From: Macrostomum hystrix
Lineage: Eukaryota > Platyhelminthes > Macrostomidae
Reading direction: 5' to 3'
Assembly: GCA_950097015.1 (NCBI GenBank)
Contig: CATNEN010000001.1
Span: 3,564,001 to 3,628,000 of the forward strand
DNA: 64,000 nucleotides
Of the stretch, positions 1 through 13,088 are shown piece after piece (position 1 is the first letter of the stretch; each line of letters starts with the position of its first letter). The notes beneath the pieces were generated by a model. It saw nothing but the letters and a program-made list of their open reading frames with translations. It did not search any database and had not been told where the DNA came from. The position numbers and the translations under genes are program-made.

Positions 1-379
1 AGACATATTTGCCTGTAACTCTTTTATTTCGACTCGAACAAGCTTAGGGACGTCGAAATTCGACTTTACGCGTCGAAATACATCGGATTAGGTGTACTTG
101 ATTTTTTTCCAAGTATCTGACCGAACTCGGTTGTTAGTAGGGGTCTATGAGTTTGACTAGCCACTTTCGCAAAGTCACTAGGAACCAATGAAAAATGCCA
201 ATCACATGTGATATTGATTTTGGACAAACGCACGTCGATAGAGCATGTCTAGAGCTTGCTAATGACACCAAGATCGTCGATAAATACCCACCAGAAGGCT
301 GTCAAATGATGTCTAGAGTGTCAGAGGTACCTCCTTATGGATGGCGCTATGAGTCGATTATGACGATTTACTAGACCGG

Positions 380-1003
380 CTGCCAGCAGACAACGAATGC
401 AGATCTACAGACGAAATCAACGACATCCGACGCGCCATTTATTGGCCTACCAGACGACATCAGTCTCATCTCTCTAAATATAGCGGTTCTCAAATGGGGT
501 CCGCTCAAAGTCGGTACACCCCTGCCTGGCAAGACTAGTCTTTTTGATGGTACCACTGACAAAGTGATTTCGTGATGCCCCTTAATTTTGATGGATCTCG
601 ATGGGATTTAATTTCCCGTACTCTGGGATAGACGTAGAAGTGATCCCTGTCGAAATCCGGGGTCAATTAGTAAGCCTGCGGCGTCAAGAATGTTTCCGCA
701 ATTGTAGTGTATATTTCCTATCTATTTCGTCAATTTTTCTAGGTGACATTCCAGGTTAATAAGTTCGAGTTGAGATCATTTGAAATCATGAAACCAACTC
801 AGTCGTGTAGGAAATTGTTTCTAGATTGATTTCCAATCGAATCCGACTCGATAAACTGTGCTCAAATCTATTGGGACACCGACGACAGCCATATACTACT
901 GACAGTAGTACGAATGGATACCGTTTAAGATTTGAATATATATGTGCATGAGTACAGCTTGTTATACTGTATATGTAGAAACATAATACATGCATCATGT
1001 TAA
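380..1003 (+). repeat. R1 dispersed repeat, uninterrupted copy
   Basis: This stretch matches, with scattered substitutions, the two halves of the repeat at 42662-44429 and 49781-51548. Those two copies are split by a 1.16-kb Merlin-type transposon. Here the sequence reads straight through the insertion point near 640-660 (GATCCCTGTCGAAATC), so this is an empty-site copy. It has no credible coding frame. A further copy lies at about 18806-19216. Confidence 0.85.
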
Positions 1004-1267
1004 AAGTCATCCCACTGGGTTAAAATTGCCAGAAACGTTTTTTCAGAACAAAATCGTAAAATGCATCATTTGCTAACTATTGTGTGTAGCGTTTATTATG
1101 TTTCCGAATCACCTCCAGAGCAACAAAAGGACTATTTGCTTGCAAATCTTGGTCTCTTTTCACTGAAAGCACTATCTACATTCTAATAACTACCTTAATT
1201 GTTAGTTGTTGAGCCTAAAGTTAATTGAGTTAGTTAGTTGAGTTAAAGTTAGTTGAGCCTAAGGCAG

Positions 1268-1432
1268 TATCTATACTCTCTGAATCCCTGCTTTCCCCAG
1301 GTCTACTATACTCTCTGAATCCCTGCTTTCCCCAGGTCTACTATACTCTCTGAATCCCTGCTTTCCCCAGGTCTACTATACTCTCTGAATCCCTGCTTTC
1401 CCCAGGTCTACTATACTCTCTCAATCCCTGCT
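1268..1432. repeat. 35-bp minisatellite, about 4.7 copies
   Basis: Tandem copies of a 35-bp unit beginning TATACTCTCTGAATCC and ending CCCAGGTCTAC run head to tail, the last one degenerate. It lies downstream of the minus-strand KDZ gene. The rest of 1004-1793 shows nothing I can assign. Confidence 0.9.
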
Positions 1433-1793
1433 CTACTTTCAGAATCCCTGCTTACCGCATCTCTAGCTTTTGTATGAACTTATCAAACGATGAAATAAAA
1501 AAAGTTTCCGAACCAAAACCAGCACATATTGACGAGTAAACCGTAGAAAACTGCATGTTTTTACATTAAAAACAAAATGCAACGCTCCAACTAGTTTCTT
1601 CTCAGTATTATTCTTCTTGTCCAAGCTATTAATCTCTCAGCAATGCTATTTTGTCTAATAACAAAGAGGCTAACAGTGTTAAAGCAAGCATTACGGAAGA
1701 GGAAATACAGTAAATACAGGAAATACGTTGGGACACAGTAAAAGTTAGTGGCAGTGTTCATGGAAGACAAAGCGCCTGTAACTGTTTCATGCG

Positions 1794-4700
1794 TCACACA
1801 TCTTCCTCGTCATCTTCGTCGGTAGTATTAATGGAATCCTCGTCAGAAGACTCCTCGGGTTGCGATCGCGAAGTCTCTGATGGAGCATTTAAGATTGGTA
1901 CGAACGTTAAGGAGGTTAAGGAGGTTGAGGTTACTAGCTGTTAAAATCTATGGAATTGATACCCACAGAAAAGAAATTATTGTAATTATTCTGGGATTCA
2001 AAATCTCTTCTACAGCATATCCATTCTTCCGCAGAATTAGATATTCTAAATACATATACATACATAAACTTGGGACAACACACGGAGATACAGTTTTAAT
2101 TTTTATATGTTTAGATACGACGTAACTGAATCAGAGCAAATAAAAAATATATGACTGCTGTCATTAGCGACCCGCACATTAACTTGCTGACCTAGGCGCT
2201 GAAAATGGACACGCAAAATTTGACGGATGAATAAAAAACAGCCTGATTTACCTGTAGAAAGCTGCAAGGACAGCAGTGACGTAAAAATAACCTTCTCAGA
2301 GGAAAACATAGCAGCGTGGCGTCTAATTAACTGTTCGATACCGCTCGCTCGGAGATAAAGTAGTGTTGTCTTGGGGCCGCCAACTTGGCAATCCAACTCA
2401 GTGCGCGTTCGAAGCAACGCGTTGGCGAAAAAAAGGACGCGCGCCTCACTTCCTTGCGCACCAGAGCTGCCTCCTCGCTAATCCTCAGATGAAGCTGCAG
2501 AAGCTTTACAGCCTGCCGCTTTTGCGCATAATCCGGGTGACTGCCTTCTAGGCTGTTGGACCAGATAGATGCCAGATCAATCGCAGCATTTGGTGGGGAG
2601 CTTGCGTTGTGCTGTCGGACAAGTGCTTGAGCCTTTGCCGTCAACTTGCTCAGGGTTCTATTGAGAAGCCGATTAAGCTTCTGGCCAGTTTCTGCTGCTG
2701 CATGCCGAATAAGAAATGCCCGCTCACTGGCCAACTGCTGCAGCTTAAAGCGGACATCCTCGGTTGGCGACCTTCTAGTCAGCTTGATAGTATCGTCTTT
2801 TAGAGATAAATTTGACAGCTCCTGCTGCCAAGTTCGGCATATTGCTAGAAACTCGGAAGTATCACCTGAAATAAAAAATGAGCTGCTGAATATTCACCTA
2901 TCCACCACCTACTAATTAGCTAGAGTTCTGACAGAAGGTCGAAACGGCTCTAAAAAGGTTTGGCACTCCTACAGTTAAATACTAATTTGAATTTTGAATT
3001 TCAATAACTAATTTTGAGTCGGTATAAGAGCATTTATAGAGCACCGTAGAGGACTCGAGCCCCAGTGGGTGAAAAGCGATAATCACACAATGTAACATAG
3101 TCTAACGGAAAACCCACAGGTCATGCCCGCAGCCAAGCAGAATCGGCGGACTTCTGATTGAAAGCGATGCAAGCTTTTCGTCTCGACCTTGCTACGATGA
3201 TGCAGCCAGGAACCTGGGGGATAGGATATATAGTGGTTAGAGTAGACGAGTTAATCATCTCGAAAATTCTCTAACCAACGTCTCAGCGTTATAAGCGTAG
3301 GCACGACATATTTCATTTTTTTCTAATGCGGGTTTTCAAGCAAAAAACTTTCATTATTAAGCATCTCACATATCGTGACGGTTACTAGACACTTGACCTG
3401 ATTGAAGCGCGAATGGTCCATGCCTTGGTTGACCGCTATCTGTGTCTATCGTAGAATGCGAGGAACTTACTAGTGGGATTCATGGAATTCAGACGACTGC
3501 TGTACTGAACTGGTGCAGTTCTGATAATGGAAACTACGCTATTCGAAAATACGGGAGAGACGAAATTAGGGGTGTTATCCAGATATCTAGATAAAATATC
3601 TCAGAAAATTATGCGACAATGATACAGAAATATTGGGCATGAAATCCACGGCCTGTGAGTCCTATGAGCCCAACGGATCTCTTCTCAGCGTATTAATCAG
3701 TCTTTTTAACGGTCGCAATAAGACTGTCTTTTCTGAGTATGTATAATACAGAGTAACTAAGCTAGCTTAACACAAGCGAGATAGACACGACAAACAGGCA
3801 AAGTGGATTACATACAAAAAATTATCTGGTGCTATCTTAAACCATGTCAGGATAAAAATCGAAAGAAAATACTTTCCCTTTAACAACTAGCTGGTAATCT
3901 AAAATATGATTATATCGCTATACACTCGTAAGCAGGCAGAAGAAATTGGATTAAAAATGACCTAATCTGCCCAGAAAATGCTTAAAAGGCAAGGTGTACG
4001 TATTATTAAATATAACCGATTTACTTATAGTGATAATAACGTCGAAGTTGACTGAATTCGCCCAATTGTTTAGAAATTCGCGTCTGTTCACATGAGTCAT
4101 CTCCTTGAGCTGTGGGCCAAAGCGACGAGACATGGACCAAAGACGCTCGCAGCTTTCCCCGTCAGTGAGACCAACTCCAGTTTTATTTCGAATCCCGAAC
4201 TTTGTCTGGCAGGCCTCCTGATGACCATAGGCGTGGAAGGCCGGAATAACAAAGCTGACCCGAGGATCGCTGAAGTGGCCGGCCAGCTTGCACCCGATGT
4301 CGTATGAAACAACGAGTTTTTGATCCGGGTGAGCCTTTTCCAAGGCTTTCGTCACCATAGCCTTCGAGTAAGCGAGTCTAGATAAAAAGGTAAAACTTTA
4401 AATTTCATTAGTCGTCTAATTGACGAGTTAGTGTTTACGCATATGGAAAAATTAATTGAATTACTTAAAGTAGCATACTTTTAAATATCCCAGCTGCATC
4501 TCTTGGATTTGTTACTTACTCGAGACTCTCACTCGGATTATTTCGACACTAATTTATCTTAAACATGACCATTATTTACATAAATAATTTGCACAAAGGA
4601 AAAACAAGACCTTTCTCCAGGTGTAGTCACGTCAGCCAAATAGACGACCGATGAGTGTCTACAGGAGCCGCAGAATAGCCCAAACACATCCAACTTTCGC

Positions 4701-6749
4701 CTGTCTGATGCGGTAGCGAGATCCTGACCGCGACCCCCCGCCTTCCAGTTCGGGCAATGCGACTCGCTCGGCTCCTGTGGAGTGCCAAGGTCGACGTCAA
4801 CGAAAAACCCTGAGGCAGGAGGAGGAGACGCTTTGCCAGCCAGGCTGCGGTGTCGAAACCCAAAGCAGGCGTCAAGCATTAAAAATGTTGGGGCTTCTAA
4901 CATTTCGACGCTCGTGGACTTAGCTGTGACTGCTGCTACTGGCGCCGAAACTGTCAGCGGCTCCTGTGATAACAAGAGAGAACATGATCATAACTTTAGG
5001 AGCTGAAAAAAGAAACGTATACAAGCAACTTTTTTAAACGCACATACCGTGTAACAGGATGGACATGAGGCATATTTGTCCCAGCGAATCTGCTGCAACA
5101 TTCGTCGGAATGCGCGAAAGCTTCCAGATGTATTCAACGCGCGGAATAAATTAATCTGAAATACAAAAAAATTGTACAGTCTATCTAATATAATCTACGG
5201 TAACTTAAAATTAAGAAATCTAAAGTATGCGAAATTATAATACTTTTTTTCTTTTCTGTAACGCCAGTCAAATATATATATATATTAATATAAAGTAACC
5301 ATCTATATTGATTTCTCATTAAAAACAAGTGATTACTCGTGTCGGTGAGCCGAGCCAGATAGAACTCTTGGTGTGCCTCATGGCACTGCACAGCGACGAA
5401 AGAGACGCAGTGCATCGAGATGAAATGCTGTCCAGGGCGAGAATAACGTTGAAGTGTATCGCAACGACTTCTCTGGAGTTATCCGAGAATGGCTTTGTTG
5501 GCCAAAAGCCATGGGACAGTAGATTGTCGACAAAGCTAATGCAAGCGCATTCCTCAACTGTAAGCGGAATATCTTCACCTGAAAAATGTACCGATCATTG
5601 AAAGATTGCCTAAAAAACGTAACTGGATACATCGCTTTTAGTTCTTGGTAGTACCCTTTAGTTAAGTTTATTCATCTGTCTTTTAGATGCGTAACTTTTG
5701 GATCCACCTGACCGACCTTGAAAATGGTACATCGCTATCGATTCAGAGGCATCGCGTGATGCTATTTCGTCCAATAGCGACGAATAGCGACATTAACTTG
5801 CGTAACCAATTAGATGATTATTACCTACATAATAGTTACCTAATCACAACCTAGGTGATTCCCAAGGTTGCGCCAATATACATGTTTTTTCTGCTACACA
5901 TAATTAGCAAAATAGTAGGAGAAAGCCATTTCGTAGGAAAAATAAACATTGAAAAGTCCCATACCTTCTTCATTCACTGCAGTTACAGGTTGGACAGTAA
6001 CAATTGAGCAAGTACATAGCTAGCGCCTGGACAGACGCACGGGAGCAATAATTGTCTCAAAACGATGACCCTAGAGTAGTAAGGAGCCCAATGAAAGTAA
6101 AATTGCTCGACACATCATGTACATTTGAAACAGACACAAAAGCAACTTACGGTCCACTTCCGCACTACATGCGGTGGATTGTGGGAATGAGCTGTCTTCA
6201 GACAATTATCGCAGACCTCCAGAAGATGACATTTCTCGCAGCGGAACACTTCCGTTGTTTTCCCACAGATGGAGCAGGCAGGAGATAAGTGAGAGAAATA
6301 GCTTGCAAAACCGTTCTCAAGTTCCCTCGACAAGCCTAACCATCCTGCCTCCTCCTTGTCGCGACGGATGTCGTATCTACTGGGCTCTGGTTCGCTGATG
6401 TCCTCTGGGGTCATAGAAGATCCATCTGCCACATGCGAATCAACAGCACCCGAAGAACTGAAAAAGTCAAGTAATCCAGTAGTTGAAAATTTAAAAATGC
6501 TTGCCCTCGTAAATGCACAAATAAAATTTCTAGAAAGAAAATTATTGTAACAGTGATATAATCATAGTTGTGTGTGATTGTGCTAGAAGAAACTTGTGCA
6601 CAAAGAAAACTTATCTACATGTGTGATAAAAAATACTTAATTACTACATACCTTGGCACTTGGAGAGAATCTGTCCAAGGCACTAGAACAGTTCTTTTTC
6701 TTGCCTGGTGCACTTCTAACTTCCTTGTCAGATGATATCGTTTTGGCAT
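1794..6749 (-). CDS. KDZ-family transposase gene, spliced, with one homopolymer frameshift (KDZ-2)
   Basis: The product is a transposase of the Kyakuja-Dileera-Zisupton DNA transposons. I place exons at 6749-6652 (ATG start, basic N-terminus), 6457-6151, 5578-5337, 5155-5048, 4963-4611, 4377-4025, 2865-2252 and 1876-1794. All introns have GT-AG borders and codon phases agree at each join I could test. Exon 2 holds the CxC2-like cysteine cluster (CSIC, CEKC, CDNC, then HSHNPPH). Exon 7 (4377-4025) has the catalytic-core motifs YDIGC, FHAYGHQEAC and GESCERLWS. The last exon is acidic, as in the sister gene at 9842. An exon is missing or lost between 6150 and 5579, since the phases there do not match. 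The frame shifts by one base in an A7 run (2428-2434): upstream the frame ends in a stop at 2327, while downstream the other frame reaches the phase-matched donor at 2252. It could be a sequencing error or a decayed gene. Family assignment is firm; the exon model is by eye. Confidence 0.8.
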
Positions 6750-6877
6750 TTTCTAAAGTTAGAATATACAGAAACAAAAATTACTTGAAATTAACATGAG
6801 GCCTAGGATTAAATCTCCATAGAACAAGGAATTTGTTAAAAAAGAATATTAAACATAAAGTACCAGCTTTTCCAATA

Positions 6878-7083
6878 TGTAGCTCAGCTGCCTACCCTGA
6901 AGCTCCACTGCCTGCCCTGTAGCTCTGCTGCCTGCCCTGAAGCTCGGCTGCCTACCATGAAGCTCCGCCACCTGCCCTGAAGCTCCGCCACCTGCCCTGA
7001 AGCTCGGCTGCCTACCATGAAGCTCCGCCACCTGCCCTGAAGCTCCGCTCTGAAGCTCCGCTGCATGCCCTGAAGCCCTGCTG
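6878..7083. repeat. 20-bp minisatellite next to the KDZ-2 start
   Basis: About ten degenerate 20-21 bp units of the form AGCTCCGCCACCTGCCCTGA. They begin about 130 bp upstream of the proposed KDZ-2 start codon. Short open frames across it are repeat translation, not genes. Confidence 0.85.
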
Positions 7084-9841
7084 CTTTACACAAAAAGTCC
7101 CTATTTTTTTAAGCTTCACTGCCTTTTCTAAACTAAAGCTTTGCTATTGATCCCTAAACTTAAAAGGGCTCAAATGGGCGGCTAAAGCTCTTACTAAGTA
7201 GCTAAATAATAAAAGAAAAGAGCATTATACAAAACTAATATATTAAATATTTTTAAGAATGAAAAACAGTAGGAATAGCTAGTATAAAAACTTTATAAAC
7301 CTGCTACTTTATAACTACTTTATAAACCTGAGCTTATAAAAATTTCTAATCTTGAAAATTAAATAAGTCAATAATTACTTAATTAGTAATAATTATGTAC
7401 TTAGGCCTAGCTATTAAATAAACTTTTGTATCAATAAGAAACAACATGGCTAATTAATACATTGAATATATATTTATATACATTTGCATAAAATTATAAG
7501 GCTAAGATTTTTTGTGGGGAAAAACAATAGGCCTATACTATAGCATCTTCTTATATACTAAAAATGAAATGCTTGGTTACTTTAATAGCTAAAAAGCAAG
7601 TATGATATTTTTGAATTAAAAAAGTTCCATAAAACTTGCATTTCTATATTAAATGCCTAAGAAGTTTGAAACTTTTTAGCTAGGCCTACTACTTTTAGCT
7701 AATCGAGTGTCCTGTCCTAGCAATTGTAGCACATGGAAAATTTGGTAAATGGTAGGCCTAATGAAACCACAATTCAAAACTTATTTATGGAACATTCCAG
7801 TTAAATGGGTTGTATATTTGAATTATAAAAAAGAATCAATTGCAAAGGCTATTTAGTGTTTTTTATCAAAATAGCTGATAACTTTCTTCATAGAGTGTGT
7901 AGACAATTTTACTGATAGGCATGCATCTACCCATTTAGCAACCTGTCAAATACTTGGCAATTGGCAATCAACTTTATAGCTAAATATTCTATTTAAAAAG
8001 CTGCCATCTTCTACTGCATGATTAGAACATGATTAGCAAATTATTAGAACAATTCTTTCAAAGCTCTAATTCGTCCCTTTTTACTAATACTACCTAGCTT
8101 TAACTGGAAAAATTCCGTTCCTATTTCCCATTATATAAAAAATTCTCTATTTAAAACGCTGCCATATCTTGAGCCATCGGAAGTGCTGTATCTAAATACA
8201 TTATAAAGCCTAATTGGCTATAGCGAACATGATCTTTGATCATCGATCATGTTCGCTGAGCCAAATAGGCGGCGTTACTGTCATGATCGTAAAGGCTCTA
8301 AGGCTGTAAACACGGGTGTCGGAGTTGTCCGCCATGTTGTTTTTAGCTTTTTCAAATTTTAATTTTGAACTGAATTTTTATTAATTTTGTAATTTAATTT
8401 TCTCTTTGAGTTCAACTGAAAGTGAAAGGCAGGTAAATCGGGACAAAAAAGTACAAGATTGTACCAATTGCAATCATTCCACATCACTGTTACTTTTTCT
8501 AGATTATTGCCACTTTGGTAGCTAATTTCGTTCTTCGTAAATCGTAATTAAGGTTAAAAAGGAAAATATTTGTATTGTTTACTTCACTCTTCACTTAGTT
8601 TTGGACAAATCAGAGTCATTTGCACAAGGTAATTAAAAACTCGATAAATGTCTAAACAATGTCAGTTGGAAAATAACATATGTCGCTATATGGCAAAATT
8701 ACATGGTTAATATGATGTAATATAACACTCTAGATAGCTAGTATTGAATAGGAAATATTATCTGTCTATCTTTGGCAGGTTAGAAACTAGTTAACTCGGC
8801 AGTAAACCAGTACTATAGCTAGTGCCTATAAGCATTTACTCATATTTAGTTTACATTGAAGATAGGTTAATCCAAAATTTTGTTAGAGGTTGTGCCAGTG
8901 TGTATTAAATTAGAAACAGTTGTCCGACTATAATATTCACTTTTATTTATTAAGTTCTGCTGCTAGTTTCTTTGCATTTCTTGCTTAACTGTGTACCAAG
9001 CTCTGCAACTTTTTATGAAGCAACACAGTCACTAATTTCATTTGGTCTTTAGACCTAGCCTCCTAGCCTACTTCCAGAGTCAAAAAGGTGGCTCTGTGTA
9101 CCAGAAAGAAATTATAAACAATGTAATATGTGACATGCACCACCAATATAAGTAACTTTAACATTGAGTCAAGTAGGCTTTGGTAAATAGTAAATAAAGT
9201 AAATAGTTAAAAGGGCAAGATCTCAAAAAAACTAATGCATACTCTTTGCACATAAAGGCTTCTTTCCAGTGGACCTTGAACTTAAGATCAATATTTATAT
9301 CGTAAATAGTGAAATTGAAATCTTGAAATCAATCACTTGAGAGGGTATTAGACTGAGATTAGTGGCAATCCATTGGAGGATTAGAGAAGTCCATGCTGGT
9401 ATCAGTATCAGACAGGCTGATCATCTAGGCAGAATAGCTGCAGCTGGACACTGCAGCATGACAGTCTGGCCCTGGCAAAGCTGAGCAAACTGCCACCCCA
9501 AGTCTGCCAATCTTTGTCACATTCCATGGAGTCCATGGGTGGCAGTAATGTGTTAATTTGTGAGAGTGAGAAAAAGGGATTTGTGTGCAAATTTTTAAGT
9601 AAATGTTCAATTCTTTATATTCAAGCAAGTGTATAGAAATGACGCCCAAGTGCAGGTCAGCATCTCCACAGACTGTAGTTACATGGCCACAATACTTGTG
9701 GGAATATATGTTGAATATAAGTGCTATGATTTCATTGTAGAATATATAAAACTTAATAGTATTAAATAGAAAACAGTTGTCTGTCTACAATATTAAATAC
9801 TGTAGAGCAATGATTATAAATTACTTTCTCATTTCCAGACA
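7084..9841. other. AT-rich intergenic region between two divergent KDZ genes
   Basis: This 2.8-kb stretch separates the starts of the minus-strand and plus-strand KDZ genes. It probably holds their promoters and any 5' noncoding exons: a polypyrimidine tract and AG lie three bases before the ATG at 9842. I find no convincing coding exon. The one structural feature is a perfect hairpin at 8222-8257. Confidence 0.6.
8222..8257. repeat. Perfect 13-bp inverted repeat (hairpin)
   Basis: AGCGAACATGATC at 8222-8234 is followed by a 10-nt spacer and its exact reverse complement at 8245-8257. It lies between the two KDZ genes. It could be a transposon end, a protein site or chance; nothing decides. 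Confidence 0.7.
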
Positions 9842-12289
9842 ATGTATCGCGGCATCGAACTGAAGCGTGTTGTCAAAGCTACACTGCAAACTGGCTGTCG
9901 TGGGCGACCCAGAAAGATTAAGACAATCATTAGCGGCCGAAATCGAGGCTCAACATCTCGGCGTCCTGTGTCTGAAACTACTCCTGTTCCAGTGGAAGCT
10001 AGCACCGAGAATGATGTCGGTATGCCTGAGTCTTTTGCTCCTACAGTAGAAGATGTTGAATGGGTAGATTTTGACAGCTTTGCTGAGAAATACAGAGGTA
10101 GTTACGAGAAGCATTTTCTCTTAAATCTGTGTTCCTCTTGCTATGAGCACGAAGGTGTATATCGATGTGTTACTTGTCGACTTAGCTTATGTGCCAGCTG
10201 TAAGAATGAGACGCATAAAAAGTTTTCAGCCCACAAGTTTCTCATATGGAATAAGGAGAGTCTAATGTTTCAGGAACTGGATGCTACTCACGATGCTTTT
10301 GAAATGTTTTGCTGCGCTTCTAGTAAATTGAATCTGAATGTCTGTGCGGCTACAAAAGTTGACCTTATAGATCTGGCTGGAAGCGTAAAGGTTATTTTTA
10401 TTACCTGCGACTCCTGTGATCTTATTGGTGCACTCCTTTCTCAAGGGTTCTTCCCTTGTTGCGAAGGGTCAAAGCCTGATTCAGATGGGTATGCATTCTT
10501 TTCTTTTACCTTTTTGTCCCTGCTAGACAGTTTGTGTATGACTGGGCAGTTGCCTGTTCACAGAGCGGTCAGTACACTGCTCATTGGGCCAACTCTGGGA
10601 CAAGGTACATATAATTTGGCTCTAGTAAAAAGCACTTATTAACGCATTCAACGACATGATGTTTTGCTGTGGTTTCGCCACCTGCAAATGGCCTCAGCAA
10701 AATGGCCAAATAATTGTCTTCTCTGTCCAGATAATCACGCTGTGCGCAAAACTGTTGTCTGTGCAGATGCTCTATTTGGTTGGCAGCGCTTTAAAGCCAG
10801 GGGGCGTACACAACTGGAAATACCATCAGATGGTCGTCCATTACCTACGCCGCTTGTCTATGTAGATATTAAAGCGGATGTGCCAAAAAATCGAGCAGAG
10901 GAACAGAATTGTCCTAATTGGAAGGCCGGTGCTCATGAGCCATTAAGCCGTGAGCAGAGACATGATGTCACGGGTTTCTTTGGATTATTCTGTCGTCACA
11001 ATCGCCTTTTGTGTGGCTCAAATATCACAACTGGTGGAGAAAAGTTTTGCTACCTGGAACAGTGCCTTGAACACTTTCTGCGAAACGTCAAAGTGTCTAA
11101 GGAATTACTTGTCGTATATGACGTGGGTAAGTTTATTATTAATTTATAAAATGCGTACAATCTATGAAATACTGTTGCTTGTGTACAGTTATATGACAAC
11201 ATGACTTACTCTTTATCCCAATTCACAGGCTGTCGCGTATCCAGCCGGGTTACGTCCGCTATTGCGAAGTCTGGTGCCAACATTCAAGCGAGTAGCTGTG
11301 CAATAAACGCTTTTCATGCTCTTGGTCACCTGCCCAGTTGTCAAAAAAAGTTTTCTGTTCGCGTTACTCCAGGCGCAGGTCTATGCGATGGAGAGAATAC
11401 TGAGCGAGCCTGGTCTCAACTCAGGCCGTTCGGTAAGTTTTTAAAGTACATGCGAAAAGACCGACGAGCACAATACATGGCGCATATTCTATACTTCTTT
11501 AATGCACAACAGCTTCTTAGCGCATCTGGGTGGTTTACACAACGTATTAAGCTTATGGTAGGTGCGGGAAAAAGCATTCTAAGTGAACTAAAAGAGCTAC
11601 AAAGCCAGTCTGCGATTTTGCAGCACTCGGGGGTCCTAAATGACAGTCTGGTCATCTCTGAGGATGAAATTTTGGATTTAGGCTCCCAATGGTATGAAGA
11701 TTCCCTCCGAGTAGCTGTACACAACTCGGAAGATGATATCCTATGTGAGCTACGCGCTCTTGCAGTGCACAGAGATCATTGGAGTAAACAGGTTGGTAAG
11801 TCAGTTGGCCAAAGTCAAACCAGAATGTGCTTGCGAAAGGTTAAAAGTTATGCATCCGACATGAAAAAACTCTACGCTCGTCTTCCAATTGAAGACAGAG
11901 CTTCTTTCGATGAATATAAAAAACCGCGTAGTGCGAAATATGAACATTTGTCTGGAACCGACCTTTCCATCCGATTTCGTCAGCGGGCTATAGACGTCAG
12001 TAACAAATATAAACGCCTAAAAGAAGAAGCGCATATTATTTCAGATGAGTGGGTTGACCTTCAGGTTAATTTGCAGAGCCTCTGTGATGACTTAGCGAAT
12101 CAGCCGGGCTTAGCCGCTCAATTTCGGGAATTGTTTAGAAGACTGCTTGAAGATGTTGCAAGTAAAAGCGTGACTGATGCTTTAAAATATCTTCTTGCGA
12201 ATAAGTTCTCCCTCAGCACACTGAGTCAGAGCGCTAATGAAGCGGTTGCTTCAGAAGATTCGGAGTCTTCTGATAGCGACTCCGATTAA
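9842..12289 (+). CDS. KDZ-family transposase (KDZ-1), two exons, with one in-frame stop
   Basis: The product is a KDZ DNA-transposon transposase expected to cut and integrate the surrounding element. Exon 1 is 9842-11126, a 102-bp GT-AG intron (GTAAGT...CACAG) covers 11127-11228, and exon 2 is 11229-12289; the join rebuilds the motif YDVGC. The model is 781 residues. A basic N-terminus is followed by the CxC2-like cluster (C97, C100, C109, C112, C117, C120, H125, H131). After the join come the core motifs AFHALGHLPSC and CDGENTERAWS, then a coiled helical C-terminus and an acidic tail rich in S, D and E. One TAA (10640-10642, codon 267) interrupts an otherwise continuous frame that aligns with KDZ-2 on both sides. 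This is either a nonsense mutation or an intron I failed to see. The ATG follows a splice-acceptor-like sequence, so an upstream exon may exist. Its neighbours downstream are the zinc-finger and SET cargo genes on the same strand. Confidence 0.85.
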
Positions 12290-12361
12290 GTATCCAACCA
12301 GTGTACTGATGATTCCACCGTTACTTGTGTTTTTAATTGAAGTCAAGCGCTGCCTTGTAAA

Positions 12362-13039
12362 GTCACTCTGCACCTACTTTTGTGTGGGTGCTGTGAAGCG
12401 TTAAGTTTAAGATCGCTAAAATTAATACCAGTAAGCCCAAAATTTGGACACATTTCTTTCAACTAGCAAATTTTTTGCAGGTCACTTTGCACATGCAATA
12501 CAATGTGCTGTGAAGCGTTAAGTTTAAGAGCGCTAAAATGAATACCAGTAAGCCCAAAGTTTGGACACATAGTTCTTTCAACTAGCAAAATTATACAGGT
12601 CACTTTGCACATGCAATTCAATGTGCTGTGAAGCGCTACATTTTAAAGCGCTATGAGCCCATGTGTCAGCCTTCTCGCGGCGGACTCGTTGAGCGCGAAT
12701 AAAATCTGCTAATTACCGTGCGCTGCCAATCTTACCGTGCATGTTTGCACTATCCAGCGGACTGGCAGTGTACTTACGTTAGTTGTTTTTATTCGTGGGA
12801 CTAATGACACTATTAAATTCGTTCATTTATCAGCTTTTCCGTTCAATTCCGTTTTATTATTATTATATAGCTCACAGTTTCATTGTCTGTCTAATAAATG
12901 GAGGGGCTCCTAAACAGTGTTTCTCGTTCTTATTTTTTTCATTGCTTGCCGTGCCTGATAAACATGTTTTCCTTTTTTAGCATTTACATACTTGCGCCTA
13001 TATACGTCACCGATTTCAGCGAAACGCAGGCAACTTAAA
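12362..13039 (+). promoter_or_regulatory. Intergenic control module, copy 1 (upstream of SET gene)
   Basis: This 678-bp stretch recurs almost unchanged at 14207-14768 and, in part, at 15625-16075, each time between two genes of the cassette. Its 5' part holds repeated sites of the form GTCACTTTGCAC...GTGCTGTGAAGCG at about 12362, 12481 and 12599. Then comes AATAAA (12698-12703), about 410 bp past the KDZ-1 stop, and a TATATAG-like AT stretch near 12860. Copy 1 has three repeated sites; copies 2 and 3 have two. I infer a 3' end for the gene before and a promoter for the gene after. A 65-codon open frame here is identical in copy 2 and is probably not a gene. Confidence 0.75.
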
Positions 13040-13088
13040 TAAACTCTTTAAAAAATCAAAATTCAGATTTCAAAAATTAAAAGACAGC

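Noticed and set aside
12783-12980. A 65-codon hydrophobic frame, identical at 14512-14709
   Set aside because: Its conservation is explained by the whole module being conserved, including flanking non-coding DNA. Copy 3 changes the frame's start and end, and it lies before the splice- and start-site region of the cargo genes.
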